A stretch of 64,000 nucleotides of DNA from Bdellovibrio bacteriovorus str. Tiberius (GTDB lineage Bacteria; Bdellovibrionota; Bdellovibrionia; Bdellovibrionales; Bdellovibrionaceae): assembly GCF_000317895.1 (NCBI RefSeq), contig NC_019567.1, positions 682,001 to 746,000 of the forward strand. The letters run 5' to 3'. How positions within the stretch are numbered: the first letter of the stretch is position 1; each line of letters starts with the position of its first letter. A program made the translations under genes and the position numbers. Under the pieces are notes generated by a model. It was not told the origin of the DNA. It ran no database searches and saw only the letters and a list, made by a program, of their open reading frames with translations. Below are positions 35,282 to 43,232 of the stretch, one piece after another.

Positions 35282-36949
35282 GCTTTTTGTGGTTACTTTG
35301 TTTGGAATCTGCTCAGCGATGTATTCGGCGACCGCGGCAATGGTCAGTGAAGGGTTGGGGCCAGTGGAAGAGGGCAGGATGCTGCCGTCTACGACGAACA
35401 AACCTTTATATCCGTACACTTCGCCCAGTGGATTTACGAAGCCCGTGTCAGAGGTTTCCCCCATCGGGCAACCGCCCAGAGGGTGAACGGCCACGACTTT
35501 ATTCAAGTGAGTCAGCGGGTTGTCGACAAAAACTCCACCAATACGCTCGGCGATTTTCTTCATTTGCGTGCGCAGGCGATCAAAGTGCAATTTGCTGCCG
35601 TCCATTTTCCATTTGATGATGGCCTGATTGTCCGAGCGCAGACGGATTTCTCCGTCGGGTTTGTCACGACCCATGCCCAAAAGCACAAAGCAGCGCTTGG
35701 TGAAGTCCGCGCGATCAATGGCCTGGGCGAACTCTTCACCGACGTTGACCTGGTCGCGGCTTTCGAGATTCAGAATCTTAAAGACGTATTTCTTGATACT
35801 GCGGGCAAACAGCGTCCCTAGTCCGCGAATGCCCGGCAGCTGAGGGATTTTTCCGGAAAGATACCAGGCAAAGCCCACCGGGAATCCGGCCTCCTGCAGG
35901 TACATTCCATGGTGATAACCATCGTCATAGTCCTTGAAGTTATATTCAATTGCACCGGTAATAACCGGACCATTGGTGGCGTCGATATTTTCGCGGGATC
36001 CAAAAATCAATCCCAGCAAATCACCATTGCCGCTCCACTTTTTTCCCAGCCAGATGTTCAATTTTGGCAGGTGCCCCTGTTTTTTCATTTTCAACAGCAG
36101 GGAAGTCGATCCGATAGACCCGGCTGACAGCACCACATTTTTCGCAGTAAAAGTGGTTTCTTGTTGTGGGAATTCCGGAATGACATAAGTCACTTTATAA
36201 TAGTCACCAAAGTGCTCGATACGCACCACATCCGCGTGAGTGCGAATGTCGGCAGGATGTTCAGATGTCTTCAAATTCCGGGCGCGGAAAATATAATTCA
36301 AATCCAAAGAGTTCTTGGCATTGATGTTACAACCGATGTCGCAATCACCGCATTTGTTGCACTTGGATTGCAAGGCCCCATGCATGTTGTGGGTTTGATG
36401 TCCGGGAAAGCTGCCTTCAAAACGTACCCCCAAGGGCGGCAGATTAAAGCTGGGTTTTCCGACCGAATCCGGCGGTGGCGGCATTTCTTCCGCCAACCTT
36501 TTTAAAAGCGCGGTTTTTGGAGTGGCCTTGTAGTAGTTTTGCGTTTCATAAGGGTAGGGCTTGGCCTCCATCATATGTAGAACCCGGTCGTAAAATGGAT
36601 CAAGACTTTTACGGTTGTAGATCTGCGGCCAGCCCTGGAAGAATCTGTCGGGCATTCGGTAAAGAACATTGGCATAAATCAGACTGCCACCACCCAGTCC
36701 GCTGGCTGTCAGCGACAGGACATCACTTTCCGGCGTATCCCGCATTTCCATCAGACCGTATTTCTGGTCTTCGGGATCCCAGAACATACGCTGTTGCACA
36801 TCGTGGGGGCGACGTGGAAATTGACCTATCTTCCACTGACGGCCACGTTCCATCAGGCAGACTTTATAGCCTTTTTCAACCAAGCGGCAGGTCATGACCG
36901 ATCCGCCAAAACCAGAACCGATCACGATATAGTCATAGTCCAATTTCAT
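35261..36949 (-). CDS. GMC-family oxidoreductase with an added Cys cluster
   Basis: A protein of 562 residues. The FAD-binding start YIVIGSGFGGSV, the ASGLGGGSLIYANV segment and the C-terminal NPLGEVYGYKG ... GSILPSSTGPNPSLTI define the glucose-methanol-choline/cholesterol-oxidase family. A CNKCGDCDIGCN motif (four Cys) near residue 195-206 is shared by a subset of GMC-like enzymes and may hold a metal cluster. HPLGGCPMGE is the probable active-site region. It would oxidise an alcohol, perhaps a sterol or lipid from prey membranes. It is encoded 6 bases after a hydrolase gene, suggesting a linked pathway. Confidence 0.85.
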   Translation of the reverse strand: MKLDYDYIVIGSGFGGSVMTCRLVEKGYKVCLMERGRQWKIGQFPRRPHDVQQRMFWDPEDQKYGLMEMRDTPESDVLSLTASGLGGGSLIYANVLYRMPDRFFQGWPQIYNRKSLDPFYDRVLHMMEAKPYPYETQNYYKATPKTALLKRLAEEMPPPPDSVGKPSFNLPPLGVRFEGSFPGHQTHNMHGALQSKCNKCGDCDIGCNINAKNSLDLNYIFRARNLKTSEHPADIRTHADVVRIEHFGDYYKVTYVIPEFPQQETTFTAKNVVLSAGSIGSTSLLLKMKKQGHLPKLNIWLGKKWSGNGDLLGLIFGSRENIDATNGPVITGAIEYNFKDYDDGYHHGMYLQEAGFPVGFAWYLSGKIPQLPGIRGLGTLFARSIKKYVFKILNLESRDQVNVGEEFAQAIDRADFTKRCFVLLGMGRDKPDGEIRLRSDNQAIIKWKMDGSKLHFDRLRTQMKKIAERIGGVFVDNPLTHLNKVVAVHPLGGCPMGETSDTGFVNPLGEVYGYKGLFVVDGSILPSSTGPNPSLTIAAVAEYIAEQIPNKVTTKSKETQEA

Positions 36950-36955
36950 AGTGCC

Positions 36956-38758
36956 TCAGGCAATGCGAAGTTTCGGCTTTTCGGCAGCCGGTGTTTGTTG
37001 CAAAGAGTTTTGCTTCAGGAACTCCACCAGTTGGGGGAAGACCTCTGTGTGGCAGTATTGTCCCATGAAAACATCCTGATGTCCGTACTGGGCAAATTCC
37101 TTGTACTGGATCCGGCCCGCGTTCTTGGTGGTTTTCAGTTCGTCATAGGTTTTTTTGTTTGAGCCCGGGAAAATATGATTGTCGCTGCCGGAAATCAGCA
37201 GTGTCGGCGGCATGTCCAGCAGCTTCATTTTCTCCAGATAGTTGATCTGGCCATCAAAGGAAAGCGAGTGCTGAGCCATCAGCATTTTGCGGATGTGTTT
37301 GTGATAGTGAAAACTGGTTCCCCCAAACAGATCCATCAGGCGACGGTGAGTCGCTGGATGCAGGTTGCGATGATTGTAAACTGCCGGGAAGCCCCAGCCC
37401 CACATGAAGCTGACCATGTGGCAGGCTGGTTCGCGGCATTCACTGCGCAGAGACCGCTCCATCCAGTACAGCCATTTACCAAAGGCGCGCCCGGGCATAT
37501 AGGGGATTCGCGGGCTGACATAGGCATAACCAAAAACTTTTTCAAAGATTTCCGGACCCACCATCATTTTCAGCTTCGACTGCCAGCGCACTTGCGGAGT
37601 TAAAGACACACTGTTTGAAATGACACTGGCGATATCAGTGATATAGCCGGCAGCCAGCGATGCCATGAATGCCAGTGAACCCACACAGTGGGCTACCACA
37701 TGAATGCGCACGTCATTGCCGCATTGCTCGCGAATGAATTCCACGGCGCGGGGGATATCGTATTTGGCGATATCATCAATGGTGTAGCCATGCGGGGAAA
37801 GATTGTAATTAAAACGTCCGCTGCCCCGCCAGTCCAGCGACCACACATCGGTGTACCCGGCGCCGTGCAGATGATTCACCAGATTTTCGTGCTCAGGCAT
37901 GATGAACATGTCAGTTGAAGTGGTCAGCCCGTGCAATAGCAGTACGACATCTTTTTGAGGGGCGCAGTGGAATCTTTGAATGGATATACTTAAGCCGTCG
38001 CGCGTATCAAGCGGGTGCAGTGTCTTTTCCCCCAAAGCCACCCCTTGTGTGGTGTGTGGTGGATAAATATGTTCATTCCAGCGCGCGGAGGAGGTGGTGA
38101 AGATAAATGGGGCATAGACCTCCCAAAGATTTCCCAGGAAGGCTTTGAAATATTTCAAGATGGCTTCCTTGTCCTCCATCGAATTGGCGGCATTGGTCTT
38201 GAAAGTGCCCATCTGCTTGATAAAGTCCTTCAAAGAAATTCGCAGAACCCCGACACCCTGGACCTTTTTTTCACCAAAGTTTTCATAGGTGGAATGCCCT
38301 TCCCACAGATAGAAATACAACGTCGTGGTCTGTTGCCAGATCTCAGAGGTGTCTTCTTTGATCACGTCCTTAAAGCCAAACAGGGTCCATTTTTTTTCTT
38401 CGCGGTCCTGAAAGAAAAGCGTGTAGTGCATTTCTTTGGCGGTGTCCATGTTGGGGCTGGCGGCAGGTCGGGTGAATAAATGAAAGTGGCCTTCAAGAAT
38501 GGGCAGTTCATCGCCAAAACGGATGTCGGTCACGGTGCCTGAAACTTTGGAAGGGGTGCTGTTGTCAGCATGAAACTTTGCCAGATCCGGGACATGAATC
38601 TGCAAATTGAATTCAAACGGCAGTTTGTCAAAACGTTCGGACTCTTTTTGAAATTCCGATTGTGGCAGCGGTGCGGAAGGGCGCAGTGTGAATTTTTTTG
38701 CGACAAAAAAGCCAGCCATTCTTTCGCTGAACTCTAGTGAAGTCACTGTTGCTGTCAT
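36956..38758 (-). CDS. Alpha/beta hydrolase with Cys nucleophile, GMC partner
   Basis: A protein of 600 residues. The N-terminal 200 residues form an uncharacterised domain; an alpha/beta hydrolase follows (LLLHGLTTSTDMF, DVWSLDWRGSGRF). The nucleophile elbow reads VVAHCVGS, so Cys replaces the usual Ser, as in PHA synthases and dienelactone hydrolase. Acid and His candidates are LISGSDNHIFPG and EFAQYGHQDVF. In other bacteria, GMC oxidoreductases and hydrolases of this type occur as fused or neighbouring proteins, so joint lipid or sterol breakdown is plausible. No signal peptide is seen. It lies 6 bases upstream of the GMC gene. Confidence 0.8.
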   Translation of the reverse strand: MTATVTSLEFSERMAGFFVAKKFTLRPSAPLPQSEFQKESERFDKLPFEFNLQIHVPDLAKFHADNSTPSKVSGTVTDIRFGDELPILEGHFHLFTRPAASPNMDTAKEMHYTLFFQDREEKKWTLFGFKDVIKEDTSEIWQQTTTLYFYLWEGHSTYENFGEKKVQGVGVLRISLKDFIKQMGTFKTNAANSMEDKEAILKYFKAFLGNLWEVYAPFIFTTSSARWNEHIYPPHTTQGVALGEKTLHPLDTRDGLSISIQRFHCAPQKDVVLLLHGLTTSTDMFIMPEHENLVNHLHGAGYTDVWSLDWRGSGRFNYNLSPHGYTIDDIAKYDIPRAVEFIREQCGNDVRIHVVAHCVGSLAFMASLAAGYITDIASVISNSVSLTPQVRWQSKLKMMVGPEIFEKVFGYAYVSPRIPYMPGRAFGKWLYWMERSLRSECREPACHMVSFMWGWGFPAVYNHRNLHPATHRRLMDLFGGTSFHYHKHIRKMLMAQHSLSFDGQINYLEKMKLLDMPPTLLISGSDNHIFPGSNKKTYDELKTTKNAGRIQYKEFAQYGHQDVFMGQYCHTEVFPQLVEFLKQNSLQQTPAAEKPKLRIA

Positions 38759-38979
38759 TTAACTATCCTTTGTTTATATCTACATTACGGAGTTTTGTGA
38801 AAAACATGAATATGTCTCAGGCCCAGAAAAATTGGACGCAACTGTAATTTGTCGGACGCATGGATTGCTTGAATGCCATTAACAAGAGTTGATCAAATAT
38901 CGGACTGCATACAACCGGCTTTGGTGGACAAAATTTATGGGTTCGTTTACGATGAAAACAACTGAATAGTTTCATCGGG

Positions 38980-38998
38980 TTCCGCGATTTTTGCGGAA
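38980..38998. other. Small hairpin upstream of the 48-residue membrane gene
   Basis: TTCCGC (38980-38985) pairs with GCGGAA (38993-38998) with loop GATTTTT. The 279-base gap 38759-39037 otherwise shows no gene; it divides the leftward hydrolase from rightward genes and should carry both promoters, but I see no clear hexamers. Confidence 0.4.
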
Positions 38999-39037
38999 GT
39001 TTATCGAGGGTAGGGTCGCCCTCACTAAGGAGACCCT

Positions 39038-39184
39038 ATGGAACTTCCACAGAAGTTTTTGAATCTTTTGGTTATCATCATCCCCCTTATATTTTTTGTT
39101 TCCGTCTTTTTCTTTATGGAATGGCGCCAGAGAAAAGCCCGTCAGCGCACGGAGCCGTCGCAGAATGAGACACCCCGGACCTAG
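39038..39184 (+). CDS. Small single-pass membrane protein (48 aa)
   Basis: A short frame starting MELPQKFLNLL with a strong AAGGAG ribosome site 7 bases before the ATG. Residues 8-27 form one hydrophobic helix (FLNLLVIIIPLIFFVSVFFF) followed by a basic cytoplasmic stretch (EWRQRKARQR) and a polar tail. The layout is typical of small membrane proteins. It is upstream of the coiled-coil gene at 39256. Function unknown; it is real by start signal, frame closure and composition. Confidence 0.6.
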   Translation: MELPQKFLNLLVIIIPLIFFVSVFFFMEWRQRKARQRTEPSQNETPRT

Positions 39185-39255
39185 ATCCTGATATTGATCC
39201 GGCTTTGTTTTATACTTAAAGGGAAGTCCGGAAAATTCCGATATTTCCCTTAGAC

Positions 39256-40602
39256 ATGAGCAAAAAGAAAAAGAAATCTTCAGCCGCAGAGAATCTGATT
39301 GAGTCATTGATGGATGATCTCAAGGAGATTCAATCCGAGTCCTCGTATCGTGCAAGCGATGCGAGCGAGGAGTATGACGGTCTGCCTGCTCTTGCCACAG
39401 ACGAAAACCGTCTGGATGCGACTGCCGTGGGCGGGAACATCTGGGACAGTCTGGAACAGGGACTTGGGAAAGATGCTGCCAAAGACATCGACTCTTCAGA
39501 GTTTGTCGGTGGCGCAGAATATTCTGCAGAGTCCAATGAAAGTTCTTACGATGGTTCTTACAATCCACCTGCAATTCCAGAGGTGGAGGCTTCTGAATCT
39601 GAAGACTTTGAAATGCCCGAGGGCTTTGGCGATTTGCCGCCTTCCGAGCGCTTCATGATGGGTCCGTCCGTGGGTGAAGAGGAACGTTACGACGGTCCTT
39701 CCGCGGATGCAGGCTATCAGTCGGCGGATGACCTGGATTCGATGCCAGTGTCGGCGATGGATGACGATTCCACTCGTCCGGTTTTCAGCTCCCAGCCAGT
39801 TGCTGAAGACAAAACCGTTTCCATTCAACAGGATTTCAACGCCACCAGTTCAGCTGTGGGCGGCACTGATGCGGATAAAACTGTCGCAGTGGAAGGCTTT
39901 GCCAATGCCCGTGTGGGTTCGCGCAAATCCCAGCCTGAAGTGGATGTCAAAGTCAGCGTCGGAAACTTCCGTGGCAGCCGTGGGGCCGCCAATGTGATGA
40001 CTTCTGTGGATGCCAGTCTGGCTCAGGCCGAAAACCTGAAGCTGGCGCAACAGCGCATCCTGGAGCTTGAGCGGGAAGTGGAGCATCTGCGTGGTGAAAA
40101 TGAAGAACTGGCTTCTGCCGGTGAAATCATCCGTTCCCGCACCGATGACCTGACCGTTCGCATTTCTGAAATCGAAAAAGAGAAAACCGAGATGCAGGAA
40201 TCCGCACAAAGCGAGATCCTGATCCTGAAAGGGAACCTTCAGTACAAAGAGAACGAGGTTGCCAAGGCGCGCATCAAGGTTGAAGAACTTGAAACTAGAC
40301 TAAAATCCGACTTCAAAAAGATCCGTGTCCGCGAACGCGAGCTGGAAAACCGCCTGGAATTGCTCCGTGCAGAAAAATCCGCTCTTGTTCGGTCCAAAGA
40401 TGAGTATATTTTAGAACAAAAAAGAAAGATTGATCAGCTCTCTCAGGAACTCGATAATTACCGTAAGAAATGTCTTGAGCTTAACAAGACGATCGAGGCC
40501 AATCAGGATCAAGTCAAACGAACCGAGCGCGCACTGCGTTTGGCTTTGACGAACCTGGAGGCGAAAGAAGAGAATCTCGTTCCGTTGAAGAAAGCTGAGT
40601 AG
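39256..40602 (+). CDS. Coiled-coil protein of unknown function
   Basis: A protein of 448 residues. It starts with a lysine run (MSKKKKKSS), then about 220 acidic, low-complexity residues rich in Ser, Glu, Asp and Tyr (SSYDGSYNPPAIPEVEASES), likely disordered. From about residue 250 to the end it is a long coiled coil (LAQQRILELEREVEHLRGEN ... RTERALRLALTNLEAKEENL). No enzymatic motifs. A scaffold or cytoskeleton-like role is inferred. The stop at 40600-40602 lies one base before the next ATG, so both genes are in one transcript. Confidence 0.75.
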   Translation: MSKKKKKSSAAENLIESLMDDLKEIQSESSYRASDASEEYDGLPALATDENRLDATAVGGNIWDSLEQGLGKDAAKDIDSSEFVGGAEYSAESNESSYDGSYNPPAIPEVEASESEDFEMPEGFGDLPPSERFMMGPSVGEEERYDGPSADAGYQSADDLDSMPVSAMDDDSTRPVFSSQPVAEDKTVSIQQDFNATSSAVGGTDADKTVAVEGFANARVGSRKSQPEVDVKVSVGNFRGSRGAANVMTSVDASLAQAENLKLAQQRILELEREVEHLRGENEELASAGEIIRSRTDDLTVRISEIEKEKTEMQESAQSEILILKGNLQYKENEVAKARIKVEELETRLKSDFKKIRVRERELENRLELLRAEKSALVRSKDEYILEQKRKIDQLSQELDNYRKKCLELNKTIEANQDQVKRTERALRLALTNLEAKEENLVPLKKAE

Positions 40603-40603
40603 T

Positions 40604-41743
40604 ATGGAGTCCGCTTCCCAGGTAGAAAGTAGCGAAGGCGCCGCCCTTGCGAAACCTGCTCCCGTGAAAAAAATCAAGATCATCGTCAGTGATCTCCATT
40701 TGGGGAAGGGCCGCCTGTTGGAAAAAGGCGGAATCAATTCACTCGAAGAATTCTATTACGGGGAAAAGCTGGTGGAATTCATCCACTTCTATTCCACCGG
40801 TGTCTATCGCGACTATGAAGTCGAACTGATCATCAACGGCGATTTCCTGAACTTCCTGCAGTGTGATTACAAAGGCCACTTCCTGTCAGTGATCACTGAA
40901 TCCGTGACTTTGGAGATTCTGAAAGACTGCGTGAACGGGCATAAAGCCGTCTTTACCGCGCTGTCTGAATTCGCCGCAAAACCCGGTAACACCATCACCT
41001 ACATCGTCGGCAACCACGATCAGGGGATGCTGTGGCCTGCCTGCCGCGCCTACCTGAATCAGGTCATCGGCACGCCGATTCGCTTTAAAAACATCGTTTA
41101 TTTCTTTGATGGAGTTCATATCGAGCACGGCCATATGCATGAAGCCGCCAATCGTATGGATCCCAAAAAGTTCTTCCTGAAAAAGGATCTGGTGGAACCG
41201 ATCCTGAATCTGCCGTTTGGATCCCATTTCTTCCTGGAAGTGGTGTTGAAAATCAAACAACATTATCCCCATGTCGATAAGATCCGTCCTTTTGGCAAAA
41301 TGGTCCGCTGGGCTTTCCTGAACGAAACCGGAACAATGATTCGCGCGTTCTTTATGGCCATGGGATACTTCCTGAAAAGCATCCTGGTGAAGGATCCGCG
41401 CCGTCACTGGCCTTTGAAGCGAATCATCCAGGTGATCGCGGAAAGCGCCATCTTTCCGGATTTAAGTGAATCAGCGCGTAAAATTCTGGGGGATGACCGC
41501 GTGCACACCGTGATCTTTGGTCACACGCACGTTTATCAGTATCGCCAGTGGTCAGAGAATAAAGAATATTTCAATACGGGAACATGGACTGAGATCACTT
41601 CTTTGGATATTGTGTCCTTGGGAAAGATCACGAAACTAACCTATGTTCTTATCGAATACCCTGAAGACGGAGGTCGGCCGCGAGGCAGACTGAAGGAGTG
41701 GAAGGGTTATCACAAAATCGAAGAAGACGTAGCCATCTCGTGA
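40604..41743 (+). CDS. Calcineurin-like metallophosphoesterase, UDP-diacylglucosamine hydrolase-like
   Basis: A protein of 379 residues. Metal-binding motifs in order: SDLHLGKG, INGDFLNFL, VGNHDQG, HIEHGHMHE and FGHTHVYQYRQW. This is the calcineurin fold, and the SDLHLG ... GDFLNF pair resembles LpxH/YbbF enzymes of lipid A synthesis, though it is longer than LpxH (about 240) with an inserted helical region (KHFFLKKDLVEPILNL). The substrate is not certain. It follows the coiled-coil gene by one base; a structured repeat begins 11 bases after its stop. Confidence 0.82.
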   Translation: MESASQVESSEGAALAKPAPVKKIKIIVSDLHLGKGRLLEKGGINSLEEFYYGEKLVEFIHFYSTGVYRDYEVELIINGDFLNFLQCDYKGHFLSVITESVTLEILKDCVNGHKAVFTALSEFAAKPGNTITYIVGNHDQGMLWPACRAYLNQVIGTPIRFKNIVYFFDGVHIEHGHMHEAANRMDPKKFFLKKDLVEPILNLPFGSHFFLEVVLKIKQHYPHVDKIRPFGKMVRWAFLNETGTMIRAFFMAMGYFLKSILVKDPRRHWPLKRIIQVIAESAIFPDLSESARKILGDDRVHTVIFGHTHVYQYRQWSENKEYFNTGTWTEITSLDIVSLGKITKLTYVLIEYPEDGGRPRGRLKEWKGYHKIEEDVAIS

Positions 41744-41753
41744 GCGGGCGATG

Positions 41754-41859
41754 AAAACGGCCCATCCGACTGCGTTGTCGGACAGCCTTCTCGCTTCGAC
41801 GTGCTTGGAGCACGCCTGCACTGCGAGGGCTGTCCTCCGCCTTGCGGCTGGACCGTTTT
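41754..41859. repeat. 106-bp cloverleaf-like structured intergenic element
   Basis: The ends are an imperfect terminal inverted repeat: AAAACGGCCCATCCG at the left pairs 13 of 15 with the right end (read as AAAACGGTCCAGCCG on the other strand). Inside are three hairpins: CCGAC/GTCGG (41766-41781); a long arm GACAGCC..CTCGC (41781-41794) pairing with GCGAG..GGCTGTC (41823-41834) and tipped by CGTGC/GCACG; and CCGC/GCGG (41837-41847). The layout recalls REP/BIME or MITE-type repeats. Whether other copies exist in the genome cannot be seen here. Confidence 0.6.
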
Positions 41860-41888
41860 GATCACCCTTTAAATCCCAGTAGTTTTCT

Positions 41889-41940
41889 GGCTGGCCCTTC
41901 GGGCGCCGCGTGGGGGCTGGCTCCCTTTGGGAGCGCCGCG
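41889..41940. repeat. Tandem hairpin repeat before pgi
   Basis: Two units of the form GGCTGGC-hairpin-GCCGCG: 41889-41910 with GCCC-TTC-GGGC, and 41915-41940 with GCTCCC-TTT-GGGAGC. The stems differ in length and bases but pairing is kept. It ends 37 bases before the pgi start codon. Confidence 0.5.
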
Positions 41941-41977
41941 GGTGGGATCGGTTTTTAACTTAGAAAGAGATGCACGT

Positions 41978-43195
41978 ATGTTGGAGATTTCGCATTCGTT
42001 TCATAGGATTGATGAATCTGTTTTGGTGAAGTGTCAGGAGTCTTTGAAGTTGTTTTTGCAACGTAAAGAGATTGGCTTTCCTCAGGTGATGGAGCGTGTT
42101 TCTTTGTGGCAGCAGTCTTATAAAGTGGGGACTGAACTGGCGGAGAAGTTTAAGAAGATTGTTATCGTTGGGCTTGGTGGGTCTTCTTTGGGGACTCGTG
42201 TGATTGCCGAGGTTTTCTGTGCTCGCAACATGTACTTTGTCGACAATGTGGATGCTCTGGAATTTGAAACTTTGATTGAAGAGCTGGGGGATCTGAAAGA
42301 GGTTGCCTGGGTTTTCATTTCCAAGAGTGGAACTACGATTGAGTCTTTGTGTGCGCTTGAGCTTGTGGATCAGATTTACACTGAAGAAAAGTTGGATCTT
42401 CCCAAGCACAGTGTGGTTATTTCTGAAACCAAAGACAGCAGTTTGATGGCTTGGGCTCGCAAGCATTCTATTCCTACTTGTGAAATTCCTTTGGATGTTG
42501 GGGGGCGCTTCTCGGTGCTTTCTCCGGTGGGGATGATGCCGGCGGCGTTTTTGGGTCTGGATCTTGAAAAATTCCGTGTGGGGGCGATGCGTGCTTTGAA
42601 TGACACGGCGGTTGTGACTCAGACGATGGCTCAGGTGGCGCAAAGCTATAAGCGTGAAGAATGGATCACTCTGCTTTGGATTTATAATTCTCGTATGAAG
42701 TCTTTCGGGGCTTGGTATCAGCAGCTTTGGGCCGAGTCTTTGGGGAAACCTGAAACTCGTGCGGGGAAACCGGCTCCGCGTGTGAGTACGCCAATGTCTG
42801 CGGTGGGGGCTTCGGATCAGCATTCGATTTTGCAGCAGGTGATGGAAGGAACCAAAGACAAGTTCGTTGTGTTCCAGCGTGTGGAAGAATCCGAGGCGGG
42901 TTCTTTGCGTATCAATAAAGCTCAGTTCAAAGAAACCCAGGACCTTGAAGGTCGCACGATGGGTGAACTGCTGCGGGCAGAAGGTTTGGCCACGCAGGAG
43001 GCATTGAATCAGAGTGGTGTGTCCACGATGACTCTTAAGACTAAAGTCCTAGACGAACACAGCCTGGGTTACATGTTCATGTTCTGGCAGCTTGTGGTTG
43101 CGGGCTTGGGCGATTACCTGGAAATCGACGCCTTCAATCAACCGGGTGTCGAGCTGGGCAAGAGACTAGCGAAAGAGAAATTGAAGAAAGCATGA
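41978..43195 (+). CDS. pgi: Glucose-6-phosphate isomerase
   Basis: A protein of 405 residues from ATG 41978, shorter than E. coli Pgi (549) but in the range of compact bacterial forms. It interconverts glucose 6-phosphate and fructose 6-phosphate. Motifs: IVGLGGSSLGTRV (phosphate/substrate loop), VFISKSGTTIESL (PGI signature 1), and DQHSILQQVMEGTKD with the active-site His. A longer in-frame start at 41927 would run through the hairpin repeat and is unlikely. Third-position use is richer in GGG and TCT than in the neighbours. The FHA-GGDEF gene follows 37 bases later and may be cotranscribed. Confidence 0.9.
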   Translation: MLEISHSFHRIDESVLVKCQESLKLFLQRKEIGFPQVMERVSLWQQSYKVGTELAEKFKKIVIVGLGGSSLGTRVIAEVFCARNMYFVDNVDALEFETLIEELGDLKEVAWVFISKSGTTIESLCALELVDQIYTEEKLDLPKHSVVISETKDSSLMAWARKHSIPTCEIPLDVGGRFSVLSPVGMMPAAFLGLDLEKFRVGAMRALNDTAVVTQTMAQVAQSYKREEWITLLWIYNSRMKSFGAWYQQLWAESLGKPETRAGKPAPRVSTPMSAVGASDQHSILQQVMEGTKDKFVVFQRVEESEAGSLRINKAQFKETQDLEGRTMGELLRAEGLATQEALNQSGVSTMTLKTKVLDEHSLGYMFMFWQLVVAGLGDYLEIDAFNQPGVELGKRLAKEKLKKA

Positions 43196-43232
43196 TTGTC
43201 AGGTGACGGGGGGAAGTTTTATACTTTTCCCT

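Noticed and set aside
38972-39307. A 111-codon leftward frame over the small membrane gene
   Set aside because: It overlaps the 48-residue membrane protein and the start of the coiled-coil gene; it has no ribosome site and no family resemblance.
41754-41859. tRNA gene in the cloverleaf-like element
   Set aside because: There is no T-loop GGTTCGA consensus, no anticodon arm geometry and no CCA-like end; the terminal arms are inverted repeats more like REP/MITE elements.
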